NCBI GenBank assembly: GCA_021229015.1
Contig: CM037777.1
Span: 56,809,957 to 56,873,956 of the forward strand
From: Solen grandis
Taxonomy: Eukaryota > Mollusca > Bivalvia > Adapedonta > Solenidae
Length of the DNA stretch: 64,000 bases
Reading direction: 5' to 3'
In this document: positions 10,451 to 22,959 of the stretch, one piece after another
Position numbering within the stretch: position 1 is the first letter of the stretch
Layout: each line of letters opens with the position of its first letter
Notes under the pieces: model-generated
What the model was told of the DNA's origin: nothing
The model's database searches: none
What the model saw: the letters and a program-made list of their open reading frames with translations, nothing else
Program-made: the position numbers and the translations under genes

Positions 10451-10659
10451 GTTATGGTTTTAGAAGCCTAATGACTTTTTCCGTTACATAAAAATAACGA
10501 TCATAACGTACAAAAACTTTAAAATACTGACTTTTGATGATTTGAGGGTGTTTTGAATAAATTAGACTATAGCTTTTATTCCTGCTGACTTATTATAAAT
10601 CAGAATTGTCCAATGCACATCCTTAAATAATTCATGGAAATTTTTTATAACTTGTCAAA

Positions 10660-10887
10660 ATGGCGGCCGCCGTTCGTGACAACCGCGGTCGCTTCAAAAG
10701 GAGAGTATGTTTTAAAAAGCATTACGGAAGTAGATTATTTATGAAGGGGCATAACTATAGCCAAGTTGATGTCGATATTGAAATTCACAGTGAACTCGAT
10801 TTTCCGGGTCAGAAAACATGGAAGGTTAGAAGGAGATTAATAGATGTTTTGTTTCAAAAAAAATCTTCAGTCGTTTTAGTCCCATAA
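10660..10887 (+). pseudogene. Possible Mutator-like transposase N-terminal fragment
   Basis: A 75-residue open frame begins MAAAVRDNRGRFKRR, just after CAAAATGG. Its latter part reads KTWKVRRRLIDVLF. From memory, this resembles the region of metazoan Mutator-like (MULE) transposases with a W-x-GRR-(I/V)-(V/I)-(E/D)-L motif, normally followed by a Cys-rich segment. Here the frame becomes QKKSSVVLVP and stops before any cysteines, and GRR is replaced by RRR. It would therefore be a short broken fragment. It lies in the spacer between tandem units A and B and is locally richer in CpG than its surroundings. A different origin is possible. Confidence 0.35.
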
Positions 10888-11002
10888 ATGATCCGCTCGG
10901 CGCGACATGCTATTTTGGTACTAGTTGTCACGCCTCTGTGTCTCATGACAAAACCACCTAAACTGGTATATAGAAGAATGCCAGTATGTCAAGAATAGCG
11001 TA

Positions 11003-11030
11003 CCTCTCTCTCTCTCTCTCTATCTATCTC
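11003..11030. repeat. CT/CTAT microsatellite
   Basis: Runs of TC followed by TATC units. Confidence 0.9.
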
Positions 11031-11140
11031 TTGGCGTTTCTTTTTTGATCGCTGATGAAACAATCAAGAATAATTTGATGTTCTGTATGTGGCTGTGTTA
11101 TTAATAAATACAACTTTTTATTCCTTAATTAAAGCATTTT

Positions 11141-11166
11141 CTCTTTCTCTCTCTCTCTCTCTCTCT
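11141..11166. repeat. CT microsatellite
   Basis: A TC dinucleotide run. Confidence 0.9.
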
Positions 11167-11420
11167 GAAAATGTAAAAGCGTGAGACAATTCATAAGTCG
11201 TCCAAAGATACTTCCCGAAGATCTTCCTCTCTCTCAAGAGGGCTGAAGGTGCTCCTCTCCCTTTAGTCCTATATAATATGCCATCGCTTTGTGATATTTT
11301 CTTTATGGGACAAAGCCCTTACTAAAAGTATCACAAAAACGACGGAATATTCATTGAACTACTCTCATAGGCCTGGTCCCCGCTCCTTCCATCGGTGGAT
11401 ATAGGATCCCACCTAGAAAG

Positions 11421-11440
11421 CCCCCCCCCCCCCCCCCCCC
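11421..11440. repeat. Poly-C tract
   Basis: Twenty consecutive C. Assembly length is uncertain. Confidence 0.9.
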
Positions 11441-11473
11441 AACACTGAAAAAAATAAAATTCAGAATTGTATT

Positions 11474-11660
11474 CTACGAGGTATATCCAAAAGGTAAGTG
11501 GACTGAAACAATTGTTTCTTATTCAGCATAACAAAATAAGTTTATTTCATATGGTTCGAAAGGGCAACTTAAGAATTTGAAGCTAGTTTTAATCAAGTTT
11601 ATCCTGAGTGTTATTTCCTTTGCAGATTATACGTCACTTTACAGTAACCATAGTAACGAA
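11474..11660 (+). mobile_element. Mariner-like 5' end fragment
   Basis: The sequence begins TACGAGGTATATCCAAAAGG followed by TAAGTGGACT. This resembles the TACGAGG(G/T)...-CAAAAAGTA...GGACT start of some mariner-family terminal repeats, recalled from memory. I found no matching inverted end or transposase frame downstream, so only a fragment could be present. Confidence 0.3.
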
Positions 11661-13687
11661 ATATTGATGCACACCTTATTAATTATTACTTAATCCAGCT
11701 TATAGAAACATATATTTTGTGTTAATTGAAACTCATATAATCTTTTTATATTGTAGGAATTAATGAAGCAGTTATTGAAATAATCTGATATACTGCCCAT
11801 CTTAATTTTTTACTTCGCGGCTACGGGCACCACGATAGCATTTTATACGTTGACGTATCTTTTTTTTTTCGTCTTTGTGATTTATTTATTTGAAATCTTA
11901 TAAGATTTTATATATCTCCTTTAAGTAAACTACTTCCCAATTGGAAATACATAGTTTGATAGGGCATGAGAAATCTTTGCTCATTTTCAGTTAATTCTTC
12001 ATACAATGCCATTTCCACAGGTTTTCGAACTACATATATTTTTTATATATCTAATTTACCTTATTTTGTTTAATTTGATATAGAGGATTATGTACATGTG
12101 ATTTTAATTTGTCGTTTGTGTATAATTCTTCTTTCAAAAGCAAATCATGTGCTTGTGTTGTATGCAAGATGGATGTATAAAATAGAGAGACTTTACTGAA
12201 AAACCCGACAGTAAACCTTTCCAACAGTGTTATATGGTGTTCATGATATGTCATGGAAAATTATTATATCACTCTTTTATTTTGTTTTAATCCAAATAAT
12301 ATTTTTTACGATTTTTAAGTTTGCAGCTGTCGTTGAAAATGTCAAAACTTTAAGTCGGCAAATGAAAAAAAATAGGTTTCATTGGCAATAAATCTTGAAT
12401 AAAAGATGAAAATGTCTATCTAATGTTTCTTTTTTTATTCTACTATTATTCTTTATTTATTCTATTATTAATTACGGACCGTTTGATGTCTTTCTTTTTT
12501 TTTTTTTATGACTAAAATTGTGAAAAATAATGGCATTTTCATGTCATAGGTATCGGAACAATTTGTTGTTGTTTTGTTTTTTTGTTGTTTTTTTTGGTGT
12601 TTTTTTTTTAGTAATTTTGAAAAAAATAATCATTTAAAATTTAACTGACGGTAGAGATCTAAAAAACTACATTTACGTCTGGTCAATACATGTAGTTCAT
12701 ATTTAGCACATTTTTTTTTGTCAAATCTCAAACCTTGCCATTAGGCTATGGATTACCTAGATTATACATGTAACGTAGGTTTCTGTAGACAAAAAACCTG
12801 TATTAGTATAAATCAATATAATTTATTTTTGATTGAAAAATAATTCAAATGATTTATTTTTATGTATATTGAAATAATTTTGTAGACATGTCCAAGTCAT
12901 TTAAGTTTTAATCAAGTGCAACACGTTTTCACACTTTTAAATTATCGAGTACTTTATTTGATGAATTCATTACAAAAAGACGTCAGAAAACAAAATGTAA
13001 TGAGAGTTTTTCAAACTGTCAATCGGAAGGCTACTTCTGCAATATACGGATGTACTGTAATTCTCGGTCTTGATCAATAGTTTCAACTGAAGTTCTCGAT
13101 GACTGACCAAACTTAGAAATTTGTGTCACATGATTTTTTTTTACAGAAGAAAATTGAAAAGTGCTGCCTTCCAATGTTGAAGTATTAGATAACGTCCACG
13201 AAACACCTAAATATTAATCATCATTTGTATCATCGACACACCAACAAACAGTACTTCACTCTTGCGGCAAACCTTCATCATCTTGTTCACTGACTATCTT
13301 TGTATCGTTATTTTGCATAGAAGAATTACCGATCTTGCTCTCTAATAATTACGCATTTAAATGGGGACTACTTTTTAAGTATTTGTTGCCATTAACCTAT
13401 TTCAAATTTGAAGCAATTCGCAACTTTTCAATCCAAATTTCAACTCAATTTACTGTAATGCAGATCAATTAAATTCATTTGGAACCGTCCACCAAAGCCC
13501 AATTGGTTTTAGGGCTATAAATTACGCAATTAGTTAAAGAGCTTTCATTCACCAGTAAAATAATTATTCTCAGTGGAATGCGTTGAAAAAAAGACAAAGG
13601 AATGTTTGGATATAGAATGTATCAGTAACGATTATGTTTTCGTGTTTAACTTTGCCTCATATAAAGGTGAAGGAAGAGATAGAAAAA

Positions 13688-13822
13688 CTGGCTTGAACTA
13701 GTGACCAACCGCAAGTCAGCTGAAGGCTACCGCACGTGACAAATCGAGAGATTCTGTCAAACCAGAATTCACACCGTATAGGTGCTAAGTGTTTGTAAAT
13801 AAAGGATTCTTACCACACAGCC
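13688..13822 (-). repeat. SINE family F3 in unit B
   Basis: The counterpart of the element at 4420 in unit A. It keeps the CTAGTGACCAACCGC and GCTACCGCACGTGAC segments, but its tRNA-like head is eroded. Confidence 0.6.
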
Positions 13823-14104
13823 ACAATGACTTTTTCCCAAAGCGGACTTTATATATAAATCAATATTGTTTGTTTCTTTCGAGGGAAAACTTTATACATA
13901 TAAACACAAGCAGTATTTTGGTATAGCTATTGATATGTCGCTCCCAGATGCAATCGCGATGTAATGAAATCCAAATGACGATGCCCATTTGTGGAAGCAG
14001 GTAATTGTAAAGCACTTGTATCTAGCTTTAATAAATGTCATTATTTTGAAAAGGCATCATAGCAAACAATATAAGACTCAAGTGTGAAGAAGATGAGCCT
14101 TTGA

Positions 14105-14183
14105 GATCAGTTTTCTGGGAAAGTGACAGATTTATTATACGCCGATCCAAACGTATTGATCAAACGTTCCGAGTTAAGACCAC
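14105..14183 (+). other. Conserved open island 1, unit B (candidate exon)
   Basis: A 79-bp counterpart of the island at 4839. The frame reads DQFSGKVTDLLYADPNVLIK and then RSELRP, again ending at GTATGT. The first twenty residues differ from unit A only by K to N. The last six are more variable. Confidence 0.35.
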
Positions 14184-17100
14184 GTATGTCTAAAAGATCC
14201 TATGGTGCTGTCCGAAATATGGCCTGTCGGAATCGGTTTATAATAAGAATGAGGAATTGCTAAAAGTGACCCTGCATTTTCTACAGACTAGTGTCTAAGC
14301 CTGTTAGTTAAAACACATAGGACAGAAAGAACAGTCGCTCTGTATATGAAAAAGTCGTCTTCGGGATAATTCTAATTTGTTAGAATATGTCTATGCGTAA
14401 GTACATGCGTTCTGTAACCAGAACCAACGTATTTACGTTCATTCGTGTTGGGTGTTTTAGATTATTCTACAGCAAAATTCGAAGTCTAATAGCTAAACTG
14501 AACTGAAAAAAATGCGAGGCAAAATTACAGACCAGAGTGAGAACAACAACTAAATAAAATCGGAGATTACCTGTTAAATTCTTTTTATATTTTTTTTACT
14601 TTATTTAAACGATGAATGATATACTAGAATAATAATAATTTTACAAAGAACTTTTTGAACGTAACAACGATGACTAAGTCTGATCAGAAAAACGCACAAT
14701 GGCATTTGATAAATTACAGAGCTTTAAAAAAGTTCATTAGCAAAATATCTGTCGAATTATTCAAAAAGTTTTGAAGTGAAACGATTCTGTAATCCAGTAT
14801 TACATTTTATATTCTATGTAGATAATTTTTATTTTATTTTTCGGTGTCTACCAGTTCCGTCAGAAATCAATATCATTTTGATTATAGAAGTATGCAGAGT
14901 AGTACTAGCACATTAAATCAAAATGTGATGATAAGAAATGTACATAGAATGTAAGACAAAGCTCATCAGAAATCACTATAATGTTGATATCATTTTTGAT
15001 TATAGAAATATGCAGAGAAGTACTTTATAATACCAAACTCGTGATAAAAATATATAGAGAGAGTATACGACATAGAAACGCGGTCCTCATAACGAACATT
15101 ATTACAAATATAAAGAATGACAAAGTTTACACTATAAAAGTATAAATTCGTTAATGGCATTTATTTTCCTCTTTCTCCCTATCCTCATCTTTATGATTGT
15201 TTGTCTTTGCTAAGTCTTCTCCTTGATGTATCTTAAGATTTTTATCTCACCTAAAATGTGTATTTAATAAGGTATATTAACTTCACTGCTTCATGATATT
15301 TTCCTATAGATAGTACTAAAACATTTTAGATGTATGACATGGAGCTGAATCACCACGATGTCTCTTTGAGATATGAAATCCATTTACGACATCTTGAAAC
15401 CATGCCAAACAGTCCAGGACTACCTAACTCTGTTATTTTTGTAGATATAATTACATATCAACAATGTGACCTTTTTACTAGAAATTTAATTTGGAACGTG
15501 GTCGGCATCGTTATACTTGGGAAAATGCATGAAATAAATATATGCTAAAATTGATATTATTATTAATAATTATAATAATACGTATGATAAGCAATTTGAT
15601 AAGAAATACAAACTTGAAAGTAATATGATAAAGTTGATAAGAAAACCATATTGTCTTTTTATTTGCTTTTGTTATTTTTCTCATGCCTAGAATATCACTG
15701 TTTCAAACAGTTTTACTCCCTTTAGACAGGTAATATTTAAGAGATCCGTCTGACTTGCCTATTGGCTTTTACACGGATGCAATGAGCTTTCATAGATCCA
15801 AGTCAAAATTGGATGATTTCTAACGTCATAACCTAGCTTAAAGACCGCTCGTCCAGGAACATACAGTCATGCAAAACGGTAAATTTAAGTTATAAGATAC
15901 ACACTACTATTGGCCTTCTGGGACCCTAACGATCGCTTTGAGTATCAAATGCCTGTATTTGATTGCGAAAAAAGAAGCGTTACAATGACAAAAATATCGG
16001 TTACTATGTTTTGTGAGATGAGACGGGCATTTGATATATAATATTAGTTATCTAAACGCAAAATGTTTACAGTTTAAGAAATAAGATGATTATTTCTTGC
16101 AAATGTATTGATAATAAGAGGGTTTATCAATTATGCCGGAAAGCAGTTTGACTAAAATAATTTTGAAAGCTTAATCACCAGACTGCAGTGCATGTGATTG
16201 CATCCCTCTATGGAAACGTATCCGAATAACAAAGCAGTCACAAATAATATCATAGGAGGTCGAGGCACTCATAAAACCTTCCATGAAACTGAAATAAAAA
16301 GATCAGTTGTCAATTTTATAAGCCAAAAATAATTGGCTATAGTCAAATCATATTTACATTTTGATATAAATGTAATGATTTATAATTAAATTGCAATTCT
16401 CTGAGGAGATATTACTAGATCACCATGCTCTATTCGAAGTGTATTCCCAATCTTATGAGGGGAAACGCATCTATTTTCCGGGCATTTTCGTTATACGCGC
16501 CTCCATGTTTCCTCTCAGCTCTCGGAAAATCGTTGTTTTGTTTTTACATCTACAGTAAGACATGTGAACAAATGCCACTTTAGGGAAAAAATAGCCTTTA
16601 TCTTTCATTGTTTATTTTTATGGAAGTTACTGGTATATGGAGGTTCAATTATCTATAAATTCAGTGCTAGTAATCCAGCTCTATACATATTATAGAAATA
16701 ATGTTCTTTCCAATTACACGCAATGACAAAATGAACACAATGAACCATCTCATGTGTTATGAAATTGTTTATGAAAAATGTATACATTTTGAAACTGTAA
16801 AATATGTTACAGATAGAGTAATTTATCATAAAGAACAACGTTTTTTTAGGACCTTTTTCATTTCCTTGTAATGCATGTCTTTTAAAAGTTACCATCATTA
16901 TAACATACATGTAGAAATGTTGTCAGAGCATGTCAGAACATAAGACATTTATATATTAAAAATGTGCATCATTACAAGAAGTCAAATGAAAACATAGATA
17001 TACTACATAGTAAAGCAATATGTGTTTCCACGGAAGGGGCAAGTTGGACTGCGGTAATTAAATAGAGTCATTTTAAGGGAGTCATTCATCTCGTTGCTTA

Positions 17101-17756
17101 AGCAGTGTAAGTTAATTTTCTTGCTTATAACAAGAAAGGTAGGGCACTTAAACACAAGCGTATTCTTAACCACTCTATAGTCATTTGGACTCATCGACCT
17201 TAACAAAGAAACAATGTAATTCATTTTTTTTTTCAGATGGTTCATTAGCTCCAGCTGCAACGATGATCGTGTAATATACAAAACATGTCCCATTATGATA
17301 CATGTGACCGTATCAGATAATACAAATCTGACATAGAAATTACTCTATTCATACTTGATATAGTGTATTACAACAAACTTCATTAAATCATGAGGAAAAG
17401 GTTTCTGTTACGTGGTTCTCAGTTCAGGTTAATTTCAATCGTGCAAAACATGTTTTTCATTAAAGAAAGAACTTTGAAGAATATCTAGACCGATGAGTGA
17501 TTGAAAATAAGATAAATACAGATGAAACTCGGCTGCTAGAAATAATACCGATGTAAGATGGAAACTTGATAAATGCAATGCAATCCAAAAACAAAATCAA
17601 TTTTGTAATAGCGTAACGGGACAAAATGTATTTTATGCAGAATGTAAATCCATTGCTGTATGGGTTTCAGAAAATAACATTTTACCATGACAGAAAAGTA
17701 ATATAAGGACTGCGAATGTTTGAATTTAATCCATCGATTTTTTGGAATTCATTTGT

Positions 17757-17873
17757 ATGGCTCTCGTGTTAATTTCAACATGTCTTCTGGGAACAATAGG
17801 AACATTCATTACGTACAAACTTGGGAGTGAAATTACCAGGAGAGTGTCGATAAGTGTCTTTTGGTATACATAA
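17757..17873 (+). other. Conserved ATG block, unit B (candidate signal-peptide exon)
   Basis: The frame reads MALVLISTCLLGTIGTFITY and then KLGSEITRRVSISVFWYT. It has a hydrophobic N-terminal segment typical of a signal peptide or signal anchor. A TAA lies immediately before the donor-like GTAAGA (GT at 17,874). The stop shows either that the exon ends earlier, for example at the ATAAGTGTC site, or that this copy is not functional. The matching block in unit A lacks the stop because of a one-base shift. Confidence 0.3.
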
Positions 17874-18133
17874 GTAAGAACAGTCCATAGTCTAGACATG
17901 TTTTAATTAACATTGCACTATTTCAAAAGCTGCTGATGACTGTTCTTTTTTATTCTTGGGTAGGAACCACATAACGTAATTAAAATAATTCTGATTAAAG
18001 AAAAAGCACAACAGATCAACATGGTGAAGTTGTTTTATTCTTTTGGCTCACGTTTCATATTAACCTAGTTGAAGTTGAAGTTGTCAGGAAACTGTATGAT
18101 GAACAAGGAAAATCAATTTTTATTTAAGCTTAG

Positions 18134-18217
18134 CTTATTGGATTCAATCCGCCAAAATTAGAAAAGTGGTGTGATTCTGTGTCAGTGCCTTGTCTACAAA
18201 GACATAGATCAGCATAA
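18134..18217 (+). other. Conserved terminal island, unit B (candidate last exon)
   Basis: An 84-bp block after AG, open to TAA. The frame reads LIGFNPPKLEKWCDSVSV and then PCLQRHRSA. It has the same length and stop position as unit A. Confidence 0.3.
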
Positions 18218-18419
18218 GAAAAGGAAATTTAAACAGTATGTTATACATGTATTATAGCAAGATGCTTCGGGGTCTTTAAATGACGTCGTTGCTTAATATC
18301 AAATATCATTATGAGCTGAAATCAATCATGCTGTGACACTTGTGTCTGAAGATGACAATCAAATTATGATTAGAATAGAACTGTGTATTTCAATTATATA
18401 TTGAAGATGTTTTTTCACT

Positions 18420-18590
18420 TTGATTTCAGTCATACCAGTTTTTGAGACAATTCCTTATTACACCGCCGATTCCTTATTACACCGTCTAGTCACGGAATTA
18501 ACCCATATCCATTCATTCAGCATCATAATATTCTGCTTTGTCGCGGCCTGTGACATCCTTCTCAGGACACGGGGTATATAGTCTTAAAAC
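18420..18590 (-). repeat. F1 SINE remnant, unit B
   Basis: A decayed F1 element in minus orientation, at the position corresponding to the clearer copy in unit C (29,145). TTTGTCGCGGCCTGTGACAT corresponds to the B-box end. A local duplication of TTCCTTATTACACCG is visible at its 5' side. Confidence 0.5.
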
Positions 18591-19534
18591 TTAAACACAC
18601 TGGTCAAAAATATTAAAACAAAACAAAAAACATTTGCAAAATGATTTGCTCGTATACAGTCTGAAGTAGTTAAACATCCCAATTTTAGCTCCATAATTCA
18701 TAGGGATAACTCATTATCAATAAACGCATATCAATGATAATTGAGTAATACCTCTATACCACGAGATATAAATGTAAATCCAACAGTATTCCGTTTTGCA
18801 ATAACGATTAAATTTCTAAATAATTTATCCTCACATAATAGAAAATGGTGGTCGCATATAGCAGTATCTTCTCACGTTGTCATCGTTTTTTGTTTTTTTT
18901 TGTTTTACCAAAGGCCTGTCATACTACGGACTCATCTTAAAGGACTTGCCCTCACATATACGCATTTTATTAAAATGGTTATCACCTTTTTCATCATAAA
19001 AACTTTGTGTAATAACTCAATTAGATCTACATTTATTTTCCTACTTTTACAGAAAATTTCATTTGATGAAAAAAAGTAAAGCTTACAATGACTGTTTCTG
19101 TAACAGAATCGTTGTTTCCTAAAGTCAATATGCACAAAAACCTGCGGCAATATTTTAAAATATAGAAGAAATATGAATTTTTGCCGGCGCCAGAAGAAAA
19201 TTAACACCTCAGACATAGAAATGACTTTCTCCTAATCTTTAAAATTAAATAATACGAAACAAAAACAAAACTAAAAAAGCACAAATAATAATGTCATACG
19301 GCAAAATTTCAAAGCTCTCATTTTGCATATGTAACCAGAAGGACAAATGGGGTATGTTTCGTCGAATTTTAAATTCAAAACTGTTTTTATAAGTAAATAT
19401 TGATAAACGGTATGGGAAAAAAATAGGATCATTTAAAATCTGAAGTTTCAAAATTTACTTATTCTTTTATTTTGATGATAAATGGAAACACAAGTTTTTA
19501 TGCAAGATGCTCACGTAAGCTTCATAGTGTTAAT

Positions 19535-19720
19535 CGCCCTTTACGCCATGGTCCTGTGATAGCGTTCATATTAGAGATCTGAACGTTCTTGGTTCGAACC
19601 AAATTAGAAGCAAGGATTGTTCATCGCCTTCACATGCGACAATTACTGATATGAACGAGGCTCAACTGAGAGGAGTACTTGATAAGTTGTAAAATTTGTT
19701 TCCAATTCGACGTAAAAAAA
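19535..19720 (+). repeat. SINE family F4, unit B
   Basis: The element has an A-box-like CGCCATGGTCCTGTGATAGC and a B-box-like TTGGTTCGAACCAAATTAG, followed by AGAAGCAAGGATTG. A related fragment occurs at 63,785. The orthologous place in unit A carries a decayed copy. Confidence 0.55.
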
Positions 19721-19850
19721 TATAAAAACTTCCTTTCACGCCATTTTCGACATCATAGAGGGGTATTTTCATCATGCAATATGTATTTGGAAAAAACATA
19801 TACAGTCGCGCTGAATTCCAAGCTGTCCGCCTTCTTCTGAATCATGGCAG

Positions 19851-19954
19851 TAAACAAAGTACCAGCGTCAGCGAATTATATTCAGACAAAAGTGTTACAT
19901 TATTAATAGAGTCTGTCTTTCCGAGAGATTTGTGGCTGATTTCCATGTTATGTA
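19851..19954 (+). other. Conserved open island 2, unit B (candidate exon)
   Basis: This block follows a pyrimidine-rich tract and GGCAG. The frame reads KQSTSVSELYSDKSVTLL and then IESVFPRDLWLISMLC. It runs into TAGTAAGT, a good donor (GT at 19,955). The frame is also open upstream to an ATG at 19,774. IESVFPRDLWL is identical to unit A, while the synonymous Leu codons differ. The protein family is unknown. Confidence 0.4.
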
Positions 19955-20399
19955 GTAAGTAATTAGAACATATTTTCTCCGAAAAGTTATACTACATTCC
20001 TTATGATTAATCCATTAAAACTAAGTCCTTTTACTTTCAGTGATATTTGTAATTAGCAAGTCTGAAAACTTTCGTGGACTTGTGATTCTTATCGACGCAA
20101 CAGCATATAAAGGATGATTATGTGCTTGTTTTGAGTTGACATGGAACATATGTCATCGAGAAGTGATATAATTTTAATGTTTTATCAATGTGATAACTGA
20201 ATCACATCGAGATGAGCTTTATTCTATTTTCAATCAAATAAACAATTATCTTTGTATTTATGATAGCTGCTGCTATCTTTTTAAGTAAAAAGAAGTAGTT
20301 CCGGCAGATCTATATCACTCAAACTGTGGGATATGGAATTTTATCACCGTTTGCATATGTGAAACAAGCTACAACATGTCTTTTCTTGTATGTGTGTTT

Positions 20400-20419
20400 G
20401 AGAGAGAGGAGAGAGAGAA
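20400..20419. repeat. GA microsatellite
   Basis: AGAGAG-type run. The matching place in unit A lacks it. Confidence 0.85.
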
Positions 20420-20929
20420 AATCATTTACATACCTAAGCAGGAAAACTATAGGCAGGATAAAATAGAGATATATTCTACTTCATAGAGAGTTGGCTTATG
20501 GTAAACAATATGAACTATATATGTTTTTAGGGTAATATTATATTCATTTGAGTGTGTTTGTGTCCATAAATCATAGCACAGTGTTAAATATTAATTACAT
20601 AGTCTATATGCGTATATAAGTGATATACTTTTACTATATGTAAATGAGTAGAACATATCAATATGCTTCTGCATATACTTAACAAATATAATAGGTGGTA
20701 TTATTGTTGGTATATTTAGTAAAAAGTTTATTCAAGAAGTCGATTTTCCCAGTGCATATTCATTCATTTTAGGTACCAGAATTGCAAATAATGCAATTGT
20801 GAAAATAAAAACGTTTATCTTTTTAAAAACTTACTAAAGAAGGCTTAGCCTCAATAAAAAAGGAAACATTTAAATTTCTTTTCATACAGTTCCCACCATA
20901 AGGATATTTTTAAAATGCACCAAACATAC

Positions 20930-20970
20930 AGAGAGAGAGAGAGAGAGAAAGAAAGAAAGAAAGAAAGAGA
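20930..20970. repeat. GA/GAAA microsatellite
   Basis: A GA run passing into GAAA units. Confidence 0.9.
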
Positions 20971-21052
20971 AGGATAGAAAGACAGTCAGACAGAGATGTC
21001 ATTTATTATACATATGTATCAAGACACCAAAAAACACCGTTTATAAGACGGT

Positions 21053-21172
21053 TCCTAGTTGGGAACAGTACTTTGCGCCTGGATGGTCATGCAAAATACG
21101 CATTCCCAACGGGGTTCGAACCCATAACCTACGGATCCACAGCCGGGTATGTTACCGTGGGACAATGGTGCC
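21053..21172 (-). repeat. SINE family F2
   Basis: On the minus strand the head begins GGCACCATTGTCCCACGGTA and has a B box, TATGGGTTCGAACCCCG. It is followed by a tail ending near GGAACCGTC. Sister copies lie at 10,368, 26,318 and 54,603. Its position in unit B differs from the F2 position in unit A, so the two insertions were independent. Confidence 0.7.
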
Positions 21173-21560
21173 TTTTTTATATAGATATATATGTTGTTGT
21201 TTTTTATTTGTATATGCTACGAAATATAATTAGTGTATGTTTCTTTTAACTAAATGCAATTATATACTATATATTTGCATATAGTTACATTTAACATTTT
21301 CTGAAACTTTTTGCTTAATTCAATTTTGAAGAAAATAGTGAGTTATGTCTTAAAAGTGGGGTTTATAAAAACAAATATTTTCAAATAATTTTTCTCCTTT
21401 TGTAGCAATTGAAAACTAAAGCGACTTTTGAACTCAGTTTAAAATACAACATATGTCTGGGAAAAAAAACAACTATGATCATTGCTATTTTGATAAAGAT
21501 GGTGTCCCCTGTGCAATATATAAAATAAAGGTATATTTTATGACTCCTCAGTATGTTTAA

Positions 21561-22959
21561 TGTTTACAAACAACAAAGTCTATACCCCAGCACTATCATT
21601 CACATCCCCGGTCACAAAACTGAAGGGAAATTCTATCATTAAGTAGAGAGACAAAAATCACTGTCTCAACCTATTACAAAAGAGTATAATTGTCTTGTCT
21701 TGTATAGGGGTTTATTGTTTTGGAATCAATTCATCAGATAACATTTCTAGCATCAATTTTAACTTATTAATATATTATGGCGATCAAATAGTTAATTATT
21801 GGCATTTCTCACGCTTAAAACATGTTCCCTTTATTAGGATTTAAGAAGGGTAAATGAAGCAATAATGGGGCTTTCCTTTGGTGAAGTAATAGAAAATACC
21901 ACAGAAATACTAGGAACTGGAACTATACCTTGTAATCTCGTTTGTAAACATTACTATCGGCATGCATTTAATATATTAGATTCATCATGTACAATGTCCC
22001 ATGTAATGTTCTGAGCTTGCAAAAGGTTATGTCTACAAAAAAAAAAATTGATAATAGAACAAGCCAGATATTCGTCATCCATCCATTTATCTTATTTCTA
22101 ATGTGAACTTTAAATGTTGATGCTTACAATGAAGACAGATTCGTTTATTATTAATAGGTATATAAGTTTATATTTTTCCACTGCATGTTGGCTCCTTTTT
22201 TAGTTTTAGTCAAATTGGAGACAACGAGTGTGTGTTGGGGTGTGTGTGTGGGGGGGGTAACATTCGCTGAATTTAGATATGTAAAAACATCTTGAAATCT
22301 CGTATGCATGTTCTAATACTCGTTTATAAATGTTTTATCTCTAACTTATTTTTAGATCAGCATAAATAATAATAACACGCATGTCCATCATGATGACACA
22401 TTATTTGCATAAGATACCACGGCACATGTCCGACATTATAACACGTTTTATCATATGGCATTGTGCTCAAACAACTGTTTACGGTTTTGTATAACCATCG
22501 CATATTTTTCTTATATTTAGCACGTTACATATATTTTTAGGCCGAATTGCATCCCTCCGCGTCACGCGCGTATATTCTATATATATGCATAGTGTGCTGA
22601 ACTCGAACAGCTGGATTAAATGTGTTTGATGCAACTTACTTTGATCAAAAACATGCATTATTCATTTGATTTTAAAATTATATGAGAAAGTCAATCGTTA
22701 AAACGTTATTTTCAGTTATTAGTTGAAACTTTACTTTTTTTCTTCGTGTTAGATTATAAATAGTAACGGTTCGCAGTCCGTTCTTTCACGTTTTTGTTTT
22801 GTTGTTTGTTTGTTCGTGACTTACTGTCAGGACAGGTCATATGATATAAATTATCTGACATAATTTTCATTTCATATCAATTTTACTTAATTCGTTCATG
22901 AATATGTTATTAAGCTCGCCAGAGGCTTGCTCAATATCATTTTCATGAACTCTTATTTA
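21561..22959. other. Spacer between tandem units B and C
   Basis: AT-rich sequence with a TG/G-rich run at 22,228-22,258. I see no gene or identifiable transposon. Confidence 0.5.
22228..22258. repeat. TG/G-rich simple repeat
   Basis: TGTGTG runs ending in seven or more G. Confidence 0.85.

Larger units (their letters stand above)
3500..10560 (+). repeat. Tandem unit, copy A
   Basis: This is the first of three diverged direct copies of a 7-8 kb unit. Shared anchors in order include AACAGTACTTCACTCT at 3945, ACCGTCCACC at 4163, GATCAGTTTTC at 4839, a DP-rich block near 5650, the ATG block at 7339, the CLQRHRSA block at 7737, the IESVFPRDLW block at 9455 and a splice-acceptor-like TTTTTCAG at 10,336. 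The left edge is uncertain because it meets the assembly gap. The right edge is taken where similarity to copy B fades. The unit carries an F3 SINE that is also present in copies B and C, so that insertion is older than the duplications. No complete gene is visible. Confidence 0.8.
10888..13189. other. Spacer between tandem units A and B
   Basis: This stretch does not align with the tandem units. It contains pyrimidine microsatellites, a poly-C run and a mariner-like end fragment. I see no gene. The minus-strand open frame at 12,051-12,254 lacks recognisable features. Confidence 0.5.
13190..21560 (+). repeat. Tandem unit, copy B
   Basis: This is the second copy of the unit. Its anchors are AACAGTACTTCACTCT at 13,247, ACCGTCC at 13,484, GATCAGTTTTC at 14,105, the ATG block at 17,757, the terminal island at 18,134, the IESVFPRDLW island at 19,851 and the acceptor-like CTCCTTTTGTAG ending 21,405. 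It keeps all the islands seen in A and ends with a frame containing a late AATAAA near 21,525. Between islands the divergence from A and C is high, with many small indels. No complete gene can be assembled with confidence. Confidence 0.8.

Noticed and set aside
10660..10887. An intact small gene
   Set aside because: The end QKKSSVVLVP comes from an A-rich run and a quick stop, and there is no evidence that this is a natural C-terminus.
18741..19216. Overlapping 112- and 94-residue frames on opposite strands
   Set aside because: They are rich in Phe, Ile, Lys and Leu, as expected from AT-rich sequence. Neither is conserved in units A or C.
19774..19962. A complete 62-residue small protein gene
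   Set aside because: Only the part from 19,851 is conserved with unit A, where the upstream half is not open. It is better seen as an exon candidate than as a whole gene.
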